Source: Haemaphysalis longicornis | Taxonomy: Eukaryota > Arthropoda > Arachnida > Ixodida > Ixodidae | NCBI GenBank assembly: GCA_013339765.2 | Contig: CM023453.1 | Location: forward strand, 35,632,926 to 35,696,925 | Direction of reading: 5' to 3' | Length of the DNA stretch: 64,000 nucleotides | Part shown: piece after piece, positions 47,506 through 59,600 of the stretch | Position numbering within the stretch: the first letter of the stretch is position 1 | Layout: the number at the start of each line of letters is the position of its first letter | Program-made: the position numbers and the translations under genes | Notes under the pieces: generated by a model | Databases searched by the model: none | Told to the model about the DNA's origin: nothing | Seen by the model: only the letters and a program-made list of their open reading frames with translations

Positions 47506-48249
47506 GAATGTAAGGGGGTTGTTCTACTCACACCTGCACTCCTTTCTTTCTCCTCTAAGGAATAAAGTTCCGACGCTGCTCATCTATACATGCTTGGGCA
47601 CGTGCTTTCGTTTACGTGCAAGTGTGAAAACAACGTGACAGGCGTATCTTCATGATCGCGCACGCCAGGAGTACACCGCGCGATTTTCCCTGCGCAGAAC
47701 TGTGCGCGGTGGCCTGAACTTATAACGGGCGTGCGCGTCTGGCCGGGGCTCTCTTTCCTAGAGGCAGCTGCTGCCGACTGGACCGGACACTCCATCGGAG
47801 CACCAGCCACGGACGGGACCCTGCCACGCTTAGGTCTTCTGGAAGGACCCCAGGTTCTTTGGAGGTCCTCTGTGACACCAGTCTACCGCTGCACGGCCCG
47901 AGTCGTGAAAACTGTTGTGAACGACATCCGTATTCACGCACGCTTCCTGACGAGAGCACCGGTGACCGCAGCCCAGGACAGCCAGTGCCGGGAATACAGC
48001 GCCGCAAATACTTCGAGAAGGACCACTCGGTATTTGAAGATTGTCCCTGGCGCCGGTCTTCAACCGCGAAGGCCTCAAGTGTCTTGAGCAGCGAATGAAT
48101 CGCTGTTTGTTGAATCGCTGCTTCAGCGGCTTCAGCGTGCGCGCCTTGCCGACAGCAGCAAGGCCGAACTGCTTCAAACAATACCCCCCCATATTTTCAA
48201 AAAAGTTACTGGTTAACACGTGTTTTTTTGTGTGTGAAGCATCACCCAG

Positions 48250-48900
48250 GCGTGAATGAAATGAAATTACTTTATTTTCCACAAAAGAAGCACAATGTGC
48301 TGAGAGAACTCAAAGACGTCTTTCGCAATGCTGTGACCGACCTGGGGACTGCCGAGTCAGGGGAGGGTGATTAATAGACATCTGCAGGAAGCCGAATCGT
48401 TGATCTGCGGGCTGAATCCCTGGTCTTCTGTCCCTACAGCGGACTTGTCGTCGCCTCCCAAATCATGCATGGCGAGAAAGTCCGAGGCAGTGGGCTTGAC
48501 TATCGTAGCTTTTTATGTGCCATTCTCACATGTTTCCCTACCTGTGGATGTGACCCGTTTGGCAGATGCCACGCGAAGTGCCATAGACTATCTTTTCCCT
48601 TTGAGGCCATTCCGGGACCACAGAGAGTGAAACCAGTGAACCTATCAGCGGTAATCAGAGGTAATAAAACGGTAATCAAGCGGTGAGTTTGGCGACCTCT
48701 TGACTGGCCAGTGGTGTGGGATTAAAGTACACCCCAAAAGGCTAGTTAGGCTCATGGGAATCCTGAAAACCCGCGACCCTGTCTTGGAGTATGCTATCGA
48801 GAGGACATACGCGGATAGCAGACGGCGCGCTCACTACGTGACGTCAAGCATGCAGAACGTCGGATGTGGCATATTCCACAGCGAGGGTTAGGGATGATCA
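48250..48900 (-). mobile_element. LINE 3' end
   Basis: The minus strand ends AATAAAGTAATTTCATTTCA, with a TTTCA-type tail. The body upstream (to about 48.9 kb) has broken frames only. Confidence 0.35.
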
Positions 48901-49355
48901 GGGATTTCCGGCCTCAAGCTCAGGGGCTGCGCGCAGGTGTCGCGGGCATATATCCAGAAGACCACTGCTCACCCGCTGTAGACAAACGCGATCGACGACG
49001 AAGACGATGACAATGATGATGATGGTGATGACCATGACGCCCTCAAAATAACGACAGAGGCTCCGGGGTTTTGGAACCATTCCTTTACCCCCTTAGCTAA
49101 CTTTGGCGGCCAAGGTGGCTGCGTACTTTTTAATGCGTCACCTTTATTCCGCTGGCCTTTCGAATACCCTAGGTCTGCGTTGCTGTCAATCAGTTTCAGC
49201 AGTGCTTTGCAGCTCAGCAAAGCGGCTGCAGAATGAATGCATAGCGCAGTGCGATGTGAAGCCACCTATGTATGTGGCTCTCATGTGAGGACTTCGCAGG
49301 TTGTTTTTAAGTACGCGTAAGTTTTACTTGCTTTGAACTGCTTGGGATTTAGGAT

Positions 49356-50542
49356 TTAAAGGGGCCCTGAAGTCAAAATACGTCTTGGTTATAAACTAGC
49401 CTTTGGTAACTCACTCAGCTCCCATACCGCCATGAATGACTTTTTTTAACAACAAAAAGGACTTTCGAATTTCGCGCTACAGCGGCGTAATATGGGCAAG
49501 AGTTACGTAAGGTAATATGGGCCAGCATTGAAAACATGGTATGTTAACTGCATGTTAGCATCCAAGTGATACAATAAAACGAAACTGGAGGCCACACTAT
49601 ATTCTCCCAATCATGCTTCCTGGTGGTGGCTGAGGGCGGCGACGGCCAATAGTACAAACAAGATCCTGTGACGTCATAGAAAATCCCCAGAAAGTGGCTA
49701 GGGGGTCTCCCCTTCTGATTTTTTCTTTAATAAACCGATTATGAAGTGCAGAACACTTCATGGGCTCGCCTTGTCATCGTAGCTCCCTAACGGTGGATGC
49801 GACTGCCGGAATCAGGCGGCGCAGCGGCGCAGCAGCGAGATAGCGGACCCAAGTAGAGACTGGTTTACCGTCGTCAGGGGTCACGCTGAGGCTTCGAAAA
49901 CCACGCGGTTTAATTAGTCATAACCATTCGAACCTCGTGAAACGCTGGCGCTTGTCATACATCTACTTGTTGTTTAGAGCAAAGAAATCTGCAGGTACAT
50001 TTGAGACAAAATATACGTAATTACCCGCCAGCGCCCGCGTTAATTTAGTTAGGAGCGCTCGTTGGGTTGGTTTTTACAATAGTAAGCGAGAAAAGCGGCC
50101 ACAAGAAAAAATGGCGCGTTCGAAATGCCGCAGAAAGGTTCCAGCCGCACAAGAAAAAAATGGAGCTGTTCGAAATGCCGCAGAAAGGTTCCAGCCGCGC
50201 AAGAAAAAAAAACGGAGCGTTCGAAATGACGCAAAGGAGCTCCAGCATACGAAATTAAAGCAAGCACAAAAAGAACAGAACTCCCGCTGGCACAGTTTCA
50301 GGCAGTGAGCGCAAGGCGGGAAATTTGAAATGCATTGTGTGGCAGCCTGTGAGCGGATAACGACGCTGCAACCCATTATGGCGAATCACTGCTCTGCACT
50401 TCTGACAGCTTCCACATCGAGTGGAAAGGCTTTAATTTTTTGTTTGAAGTTTGCGATGAAATTGGCATCATTAGTTATTGGGACCAAGCCGACTTTTTAA
50501 TGACCCAAATTTGTATTTTGCATTCATGGCCGGCACCTTTAA
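49356..50542. mobile_element. TTAA-flanked MITE, same family as 10.66 kb
   Basis: TTAA at 49356-49359 and 50539-50542. Left AGGGGCCCTGAAGTCAAAAT and right, inverted, AGGTGCCGGCCATGAATGCA share the 'ggcc…tgaa…caaaatac' pattern of the 10.66-kb element. 1179 bp, more diverged, and it contains a minisatellite. Confidence 0.65.
50098..50245 (+). repeat. ~55-bp minisatellite, three units
   Basis: Units share GTTCGAAATGCCGCAGAAAG and CCAGCCGC(A/G)CAAGAAAAAA; the third is diverged. It lies inside the TTAA element. Confidence 0.85.
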
Positions 50543-51589
50543 AGATACTAGACATGAGCTACGACGCCGGGGAGAGGTCTATAATTATGATTATAATACT
50601 GGTGAATTGAAAAGCACAGAGGTTTTGTACGTCCCTAATTGTAGCCCGCGAAAAATAATTCTTTAGGTGGTGATATAATCCCCTACGTTTGAACCATTTT
50701 GTAGTTCATTAACGATTGCTCATTGCTGGGCGTGGTGGATAGGCGAACTGTATTTTGTAATATACTATGTGAACGGAAATCATAATGCGAAAGCACCGGT
50801 ACATGTGAGGCAACTTAAACGCATTTAATCAAAACACCATCGTTTGAAGCACATGACGAACTTCTCTGCGCAATTATTTATACAAAAATATGCGAAGTTC
50901 ATTAACATGATTTGATTTTCTCCGTAATTATTTATGACCAGAAATATGTCAGGTCAGATGACAAAGTATTCTGGGCAATTAGTTATGCAAAAATATGTCA
51001 GATCCACCGAATCGTCATAATGGTGGCCCTGAAAGAAAAACAAGAAACGATTAGTTTATCTCACACGACAACTTACTCATCAGAGCCGAGATGAAAACAA
51101 AGATAAGTACAGGCAGTATTTTTGTTAAAATTGGTAGGCCTAGAACTATTGCTTGTATTCACTGGCGAGGCGCGCATGCAGGCAATCCGTGTGAGTGCGC
51201 AGTCACTCGTTACGTCGGAACTCCGCGGGATGGCGGTACGTGTCCGTGCTAAGCACATGACTGTGTTGCACGTTAACAAACTCTACCTCAACGAACGCGA
51301 AGTATTGCCTCGAGTCCAATGTGAGTGCGATTAATAACATCAATGTTGACGCCACCGTTGAGAATCGGGTTGAAACTAAGCAGACGACGCACGCCGCTGT
51401 TTTTTTTTTTTTTTGTTCGGCGTGCAGGCGCAGTGGCCCAAGCCGCGCCATGTCCGAGGCGCATCGGCCATGTCCGTGGCCGTTTCCAGTGTTGCCAAGC
51501 GAAGAAATTGACAGCTCAACTTTTCAACGAATACCACCTTAAGACGCACATTTAAGCAGTGATTTCTTTTTCTTGCATGCTCAGACGTA

Positions 51590-51825
51590 CAGTCACGGAC
51601 ATATGGAAGGTGATCACGAAAATATGACCCAGACCCCACAAATAGCGTAATATCTTTCAATGCAAGTCAAATTGACGCGTGACTTAATTAAAGGAATAAA
51701 GTTGGGAAATGTTGCTTTCTAAGTATTCGAATAGCGCGCCATTAGGACCTCCATGAACAGCATTTTTCAATTTTGCATGTCCCGGTTTATATTTCCGTGT
51801 TCGCATTTCATTTGAGCATGACTAC
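51590..51825. mobile_element. Short palindromic MITE, copy 2
   Basis: Matches 39346-39590 along its length (CACGAAAATATGA…, CACAAATAGCG, GTGTTCGCATTTCATTTGA). Its own arms have diverged more. Confidence 0.65.
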
Positions 51826-51879
51826 GTACCCTTGTTCAGCACATGACCTTCAATGTAACGTTCATCACGTGGCCCTTAT

Positions 51880-52370
51880 GAAGCTGACGCTACCGCTAAG
51901 TCGGCCCTCTTGCTTTATCAGGCAGCAAAAGTAGAACGTCTACGTTCGCAATCTGTGCTACCGGTAGACAATACCATCGCCGCACTCATCGCATTGCGGG
52001 GCGGAAGACCGCCGCGGTGTGCCGGTCACGAGAAGACAGTACTCGGGGGAAAAAGATTAAATCCAGGTCCACGCCTGTCAAATATGCTGTAACAGCGGCA
52101 CACATTGGCACGCTGGCGGCCAATGTCAGGCGGGGGTTGCCCACAACGCCACTCGCCGCGGTATGCACGTACTCCAAGCTCACCCACAGATATCTGGTGG
52201 AAGTGGTAAGCGAATCTATCGACTTAGGCCAAGTTGTGACCCCGGATCCCAACCATGAGGCAGAGATAATTAGAAGGATAAGAATGGGGTGGAGTGGAGC
52301 GCACTGGACGACCGCCAAGGCGGTGGCTGCATCTGTCGGCCTGGAGGGGTACCTTCGCCTGGCATGACGA
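51880..52370 (+). pseudogene. RTE-like LINE fragment
   Basis: A frame ending at about 52367 reads YLVEVVSESIDLGQVVTP, then HEAEIIRRIRMGW. This resembles the RTE-clade motif in which a YLG(Q/R)-x-I/V-T stretch is followed by E-I-RRRI-x-LGW after the RT domain. The 5' portion (AKSALLLYQAAKV) is in another frame. Fragmentary. Confidence 0.5.
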
Positions 52371-52697
52371 GCATCAACAACATTGAGAGCCTCTAAACAG
52401 CTTCGCTGTTAATACGCGGCAGTTTACCCTGTCTTGGCGACGTACTACGCGCGGAGGAAGGAAACGTTTAGCCGGGGAAATGCATACGAGAAGCGCACTC
52501 CGGCCTGCCTTTACTAACACCACGAGAAATCGCACTGACAGCACTCCGCCCATTTTGTGTCATATTTTTCTCTCGGGAGGCGGGTTTTCAAGCCTCATAA
52601 GGCGGGCACTGATTGTGAATACTGTCCCGTTCTGCCCACACTCGCCCGGGAATGTATCGACCTTTTCACCACGCGGGGATGGTGGAATTTCAGGCGG

Positions 52698-53480
<783 letters not shown>

Positions 53481-53828
53481 GTTCCAAAACGATGCAGGCA
53501 AACGGAACATTAATTCCCACTGGCTGCGACGCGTCACGTGGCTCCGGTTGGGGGCTGCTTCGCGGGCGATTCACTAGATGGCGCAAGCTGGACTAAGGCG
53601 CGCCAGCACATAACTCAGCCGCACACTCAGAACCAAGCAATGCTCGAGCATTTACACATCGTAAAATTACTTAGTATTGCTTGGGCGTCGTATAGTTTTA
53701 AATCGAATTAAGTTTCTATGCGGCAAGGTTACACGCCGACTGAGAGGGCCGTCATAGCGGAGGGCTACTGGCTGTTTTAAACCAACTGAAAATGACCGAA
53801 GCTCTTCGAAATGCGCAAGGCATATACA

Positions 53829-53960
53829 GTGAACTCCCGTTAATATGAACTCAGTTAAGACGAAATCTCGATCATGTCGAACAACGTGGGAACGTTTGTT
53901 TGGTTTCCCAAAGGCCAAATGCAAAAAAAAAAGTCCGATTAAGACGAACAGCCATGCACG
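53829..53960. mobile_element. Lone Tigger/pogo-like terminus
   Basis: CAGTGAACTCCCGTTAATAT followed by 'gttaagacgaa' units. A possible partner lies near 55853 (TAAGACGAAC). The full span would enclose the satellite, so boundaries are uncertain. Confidence 0.35.
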
Positions 53961-54060
53961 TGCTCTTCGGTTAAGACAAAAACTTCTGCAGAAATTCAGA
54001 GAATTATCTACTAATGCGTAGCATTCTTATGCCGCCTGCATTGAGCGTGTTTTTTGCAGC

Positions 54061-54640
54061 CAAAGTTTTGTTTTTTTTTAAAATTCTGTCCGACCAATTA
54101 TCTCCATTTACGCTATTATAACGATTACAGGTAGAACTTTCTTGAAATCGACATCATTGTGGAAGTGCCATGCGGTATACGTTTTGACATTTTCCGTAAT
54201 TTTTTATATTTTTGTTATGTTTTAGTTCTTCAAAATTTCGCTCGACCAACTATCTCCATTTACGTTATTCTAACGATTACATTTGGAACTTTCGCGAAAT
54301 CTGCATTACTGTGGCAATGCAGGGTGTTACACGGTTCGCCATTTCCGTAATTATTTTATATTTTTCTTATTTTTTTAGTTTTTCAAAATTTCGTTCAACC
54401 AATTATCTCCATTTACGCAATTATAAATGATTACAGATGAAGATTTCGCGAAATTCACGTTATTGTGGAAATGTCATGCTGTATACGTTTTGACATTTTC
54501 CGTAATTTTTTTATATTGATGTTATTTTTTAGTTTTTCAAAAGTTCGTTCGATCATCTATCTCCATTTACGTTATTCTAGCGATTACTTATGGAAATTTT
54601 GCGAAATCTGTATTGTGAAAATGTAGGGCGTTACACGCTC
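54061..54640 (+). repeat. ~153-bp tandem satellite, four units in dimers
   Basis: TCTCCATTTACG starts at 54101, 54253, 54406 and 54560, giving periods of 152-154. Units 1 and 3 share GTATACGTTTTGACATTTTC; units 2 and 4 share the GGGCGTTACACG-type end. This indicates a dimeric higher-order unit of about 306 bp. Confidence 0.9.
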
Positions 54641-55243
54641 CTGGCTGCGGGGGTACTCGGCAAAGAATGCTCCGCCTAATAACTTTCCGGGTGACCACCA
54701 CAGCTGGCGATTCTGGGTAGCGAACATGGCAGTCTTGCAGGGGTGCGGCGGGAAATTCACGCGACCAGAGGGAAATAAAAATAAAAGAAAACCACAGCGC
54801 AAAGCGAATTCGCGCCAGGTAGGAAGGGAGGGAGCGAGAAAAAAAGACACGTGGATAAAGCTACCAGTTCTCCCATCCTTCAACCCGCGGAACCAGCGGC
54901 AAAGCAAAGAAAAAAAAAGAGTGAGGGCCAGTTTTGTGGCCGCTCTGCTCTGGAGGAGACAGGCGCAAAACTAGGAGGATAAAAAAAAATCCCCCCACCT
55001 CCCCGAAGGGGATCGTGCGGAAATGCGAATGCATTGGGTGCACCGAATTCTTCTTTGCGGTATCGTTCCCGCGAGGGATTCGACTTCACCGACTTCCATC
55101 GCTATCAAGGCGCCAGTCGGCAAGCAGTCACGGAGAGAGGCGCGCGCTCCCTGCATTTATATGCGCAGCGAGCGGAGACGGGTACGCGGAAAAGAAAGAG
55201 AGAGAGACCCGCGCCAGCCCGCGCGCGAGCTCTCTCTCCGCCC

Positions 55244-55389
55244 CGAGCTCCGCGATGCGAGCGCCCTCACACGCCGAGCGCGCTCCTCCTCTCCACTCAC
55301 TCCCCGCTACTCCGCCCGAGCTCCGCGATGCGAGCGCCCTCACACGCCGAGCGCGCTCCTCCTCTCCCCTTGCCCTCCGCTACTCCGCA
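55244..55389 (+). repeat. 73-bp tandem duplication
   Basis: Two units, each starting CGAGCTCCGCGATGCGAGCG and nearly identical apart from small changes near their 3' ends. Confidence 0.92.
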
Positions 55390-55534
55390 CCTGCTCCGGT
55401 TGCTAGGCGCGCGCCACAGCTGTTGCTAGGCGCACGCCGCTCAACGACGCAAGACAACCCGCGGCTAAGAAATGCATTCGCATTTAAAAAAAAACGACGA
55501 TATAGACTTCCTGTTTTCGAAAGTAGCAGCACTG

Positions 55535-55583
55535 CGGCGGTGACGCGGTGGTTCGCTTCGCGAGTCCCACCGCGTCACCGCCG
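55535..55583. repeat. 17-bp-arm GC-rich hairpin
   Basis: Arms CGGCGGTGACGCGGTGG and its complement are perfect, with a 15-nt loop. Confidence 0.9.
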
Positions 55584-55890
55584 AGAAAGCGAGGAGTTAC
55601 GTCTCTGTTTCTGCTGAGTTGTCGCTTCAGGTCACGGGTGTACGCTCTCCGTCGCCGTTTGGACTGGATGAAACTAGGCAAAAAAACTTGAATACAGCCT
55701 TCTATCAAGTTGCGCACTCAAATAAGTTTTCTTTTTGTCTTTTTCTTTCGTAAATCTACTCCATTCACAGTCTCGAAGCAAGAAATTTGCATGCACTTGG
55801 GCGTGTTGGCGATTCTTTTTTTGGGAGGGCTTCTGAAAACACAGATTCCTGATAAGACGAACAAATTATCATGGTCCCTTTGAGATCGTC

Positions 55891-56480
55891 TTAAAGGAGT
55901 ACTGACACAAAATTTGAAATGTCAGATAACTATATGTAAAAAGCTTCCTTTGTATATTGGAGACAACCCCTCGGAAGTGTTATGGTTCTACTGAATGGTT
56001 ATTCAGTAGCAACATATTTTACATCAATTTTATCCTTGCGCGCATGAGAAAGCTCATCCGCGCCATCGAGCAAGCTCATGACCTTTGACCCCCAAACGGC
56101 CGACGTAAGGGCTTCCGTGACGTTTCGAGGCGGCCGCTGGTGCTGTTGGCGCGTGCTTTTCCGCCTTGTACATCACGTCACAGTTTTTGGGACTGACGTC
56201 ACAGGCGACTGCGGCTGGTCGGGCCGGTCTGGCGCACGCGCGCCCAGACCGGCATCGGTTGTAGTGCGACGATAACAGTGACGTCAAATGCGCCTTTCTT
56301 TCATGGAGGCTGCCTCGGTGTTCGCTTCCCCGAAACCGAAACTTACACTAATAAACGTAGCGGTAAGTAATCATTTATGCTGCGTTCGACAATCTAATGT
56401 GCCATTCTATGATTAATGGGCTCGTAGGCACCTATAACCACGAAAAGCTTTACAAGAAAATTTCGTGTCAGGGAGTTGAC
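55891..56480. mobile_element. TTAA-associated MITE, AGTACTGACAC family
   Basis: Left TTAA then AGGAGTACTGACACAAAATT; the right end, inverted, reads CAACTCCCTGACACGAAATT at about 56459-56480, with its TTAA decayed. A second left end of the same family is at 19705-19740. Confidence 0.5.
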
Positions 56481-56643
56481 TATCTTGTTATATCCGGAAA
56501 GCCCGTGACGTCGTGTTCAGAAACGCTACACTGTGACCACACGAAATGGAAATATAGCTTTTTTCTTAACAATACAGCGCAACAGAAACAAAGAATTAGG
56601 CTGAGGCACACAGGACGAGCGCTGAGGCACAGGAAATATAGCG

Positions 56644-59600
56644 CTAAGGTACACGCAGACTTGTTTTACTTCTAAGGCGTTTCCTGCTAACAAATGAATC
56701 ATCGGGAATTTTCTCACGTGGTAGGAGGCGGCGACGGCTAGCTGCTTCCGCCAGTAATCTGATCTCCTCGACTGGCTGCTGGGACTCTTCCACGGAGAAT
56801 GTCGATCCATCGTCACCATCGTCCTCATCTTCGTACCACCCGATTAGGTCCCGTGTCGAGGCCTGGGTGACGCTCTGCGCTGCCGGCAGTTCCTCGTTAG
56901 CCTCGAAGGGTGGCTCAAGCAGCGGCGAGGTTTGGTTGACGGCGCAGCCGTGCGGAGGATGTCCCGCGGAATGGACGAGTGTCCGTGTACAGACCCGTAC
57001 TCTGTGTCCGCTCATCGAGCGACTCGCCAGATGCCCGCCTAACTCCAGGACCGAACCTTTTCGCAACCTCCCCCGAGGACAGGTGCGTAAACGTGGTGGA
57101 ATTGCGGTCGTCGAGGGCAGTCGACTTTTCGCCACAGCTCTCCTCGAAGTCGATGCTGTCCTCGTGTGCTCCCCAACCCTCGGGCAACGGTGTGCAGCCC
57201 TCGTACACGCCTGTGACCCTATCCTCCTCGCAGGGAGGGCTCAGATTCTCTGCCAGCAGCATCGTCACGACTTCGTCGGGGAAGCCGGCCGGTCGGATGT
57301 CCTCCTTCCTGTGCGTCAGCTCGGGCTCCCCGCTCACCCCAGGAGTACTTCCGTTCCGCCGGGGAGAAAGTGCGTCGCTAGTGGCCAGCAGAAAGCTGCG
57401 GGAATCGGATACCGGGATGTGGGCTTCGCTGGTACTTCTTTCTGACGCCTCTGAAAAGGGCCGAAGGTCGGGCTCTTCGAGAAATGTTCCCTCGGCAGCG
57501 ATGCTACGACGATCGGCCAGAGTTGTCGTTGCTGCCGGCATGGCTTCCTTGCTCTTTCTGGATGCGTCACCGTGGTGGTCCAAGGCGGTCCTTTTGCCGC
57601 CACTTGTCTCAGGCGTTAAAGAGCCCGAACGCCCTGGAGCCCTTTGTCGGTTCCTGGACGCCGGCTCTGCTGTATTGGTACCTTTTCTAGCGAAGGCGCT
57701 TGACGAGAAAGCACTTTCTTCTGAAGGGATGCCAGACGATGCCCTACTTCCTCGCACAGGGAACGGAGCCGAGCTCCTGCGTCGTTGTTCATGACTCAAA
57801 AGCTCTTCCGCCAAAGCAGCGGGCACAGTAAGCGGCGCCCTCCGAGTGCCGGCGCCCGAGCTGCTTCGGCGGCGTTCTTCCTCTTGCATACTGGTCTCCG
57901 CCCAGGAGGTGCTCACCACTGGTCGCCTCAGTGGCTCCTCGTACAGAAAGCCAGCCTCCCTGACACCCTGTGCAACGGTGCTGTTGGGGGTGGGCCTGAG
58001 GCGTTCGTCTACCGGATGGCCTTGTGCCGCAGCGGCCGTCTTACTCTCGGCTACCTGTTCGGCCTGATCATTGTCGATGCCTTGTTGCTGCACACCGTAA
58101 TCCCACCTATAACTGTAAAAAGTATCGTCTGCGAAAATACCAGGTGAGGCGCTAGGAGAGGCACTGTACACCATCAATTCCGGTTCTACGAGTTCCCTGG
58201 AGGCGCCAGGGAACTCGTAGGCACGAGTTCCCAGTTCTGTTTCATTTACGGGACTAACAATGTCCTGGATGTTCCGTTCTTTGGGGCTGTCCAAATATTC
58301 CGGCTGACCTTTCTGAAATGGGTGGTCCAGCAGCCCCAGTTGCCCCAGGTGTTCCAGAGAGTCTCCAACTGAAACTGTAGCCGAGGAACCATCTGCGTAC
58401 GGAACACTGAACGCTAGTTCTTCTCGACCTTCCGATTTTTCCGAAGCAGTAGACGGTTTCCGGAGTAGCTCTGCGTTTTCATGCCCGGATATGCCAGGAA
58501 GGCTTTTCAAAGACTCGGTAGATCGCCTCTCGACAAAGTTGGAAGGAATGTTGGCTGAAGATGAAGCGTTCACCGTAACACTGCTGATGCTCTGAGCCCC
58601 TGAACCCACAGCTTTTAGAGGGGGTGCCAAGAGAGAAAAGTCAGAGTTCTCTAAAGCGGGAGTTGGTTTCCCCAGTTCATCTGTAGTGCGACATATTGAT
58701 TCGGTTACGGTTTTCAAGGACCCCGTCGAGGGTGTCTTCCAGAGGTCGTTTGTTATGCAAAGCGGGACAGAAACATCTGCCTCAGTGGTTTCGTCTCTAC
58801 TCTGCTGTTCATAGGGAATTAAGCTTGTGTCGGAATTTAAATTTTCGACCAGGCTCGGAGCGCGCGGAAGAAGACGTCTTTCTTCCATCGCATTTGAAGT
58901 AGCCACTTCCGTCAGAGAACGATCAGTCTCCAACGAAACCAGAGCACTGTCCACGCTTGTATCGTGGTATATCGCCGGTCGAGCTTCTGGAGCACGGGTG
59001 TCATAATTTGAAGGAGGAAGATCTTTATTGGTCGGGGCCGTAACATCGGTAATGCTGAAGCTTGTAGTCGAACGCTCCAATTTTTCTTCAATCGGCGCCA
59101 GGCCCGGCTGAACGACGGATCCAATAGGTCTCCACTCTGCTGGTACCATAAGATGTTGAGCCGGTACAACGGCCTTTGGAGAATAAGAACCTACTGACGG
59201 AAGACGGCTTACTACTGCGTGCTCTGTACGCGCTTCAACTAGCGGCTTAGGAGACACACCACCGGACGCTGTAGGGGTGCGAAGCTTGCGGAGGCGTTCG
59301 CCTTTCTTGCACACAGGGCTGGTAGCCAAGCTGTATTCTCGGCCCTTACTTGAAGGAAGCTGTTTCTGAGACATTTCAGTGAGGTCTACTCCTGATGTAG
59401 TAGAACTGTCTAATGGTTCATGCGGAAGAGTTGTGGCTTCACTTTTGGACCTCGAAAGCTCACCTTGAGTTCCACTTTCGGCTACTTTCTCGAGATACTT
59501 CCCATCTCTCATGCCTTGAGAGTTCGTGCCCACATGCGTACTGCTCACAGCTTGATGTTTTACGAGCCGTTGAGCTGGGGAATCGCGTGTAAGGAACTCG

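Larger units (their letters stand above)
54930..55620. other. GC/CpG-rich block
   Basis: Dense in CG dinucleotides with a GAGA tract near 55195-55207. It may be a CpG-island promoter, or GC-rich repeat. No start codon context links it to a known gene. Confidence 0.35.

Noticed and set aside
57846..58147. Plus-strand open frames opposite the large minus frame
   Set aside because: Shadows of the long minus-strand frame; no independent coding signal.
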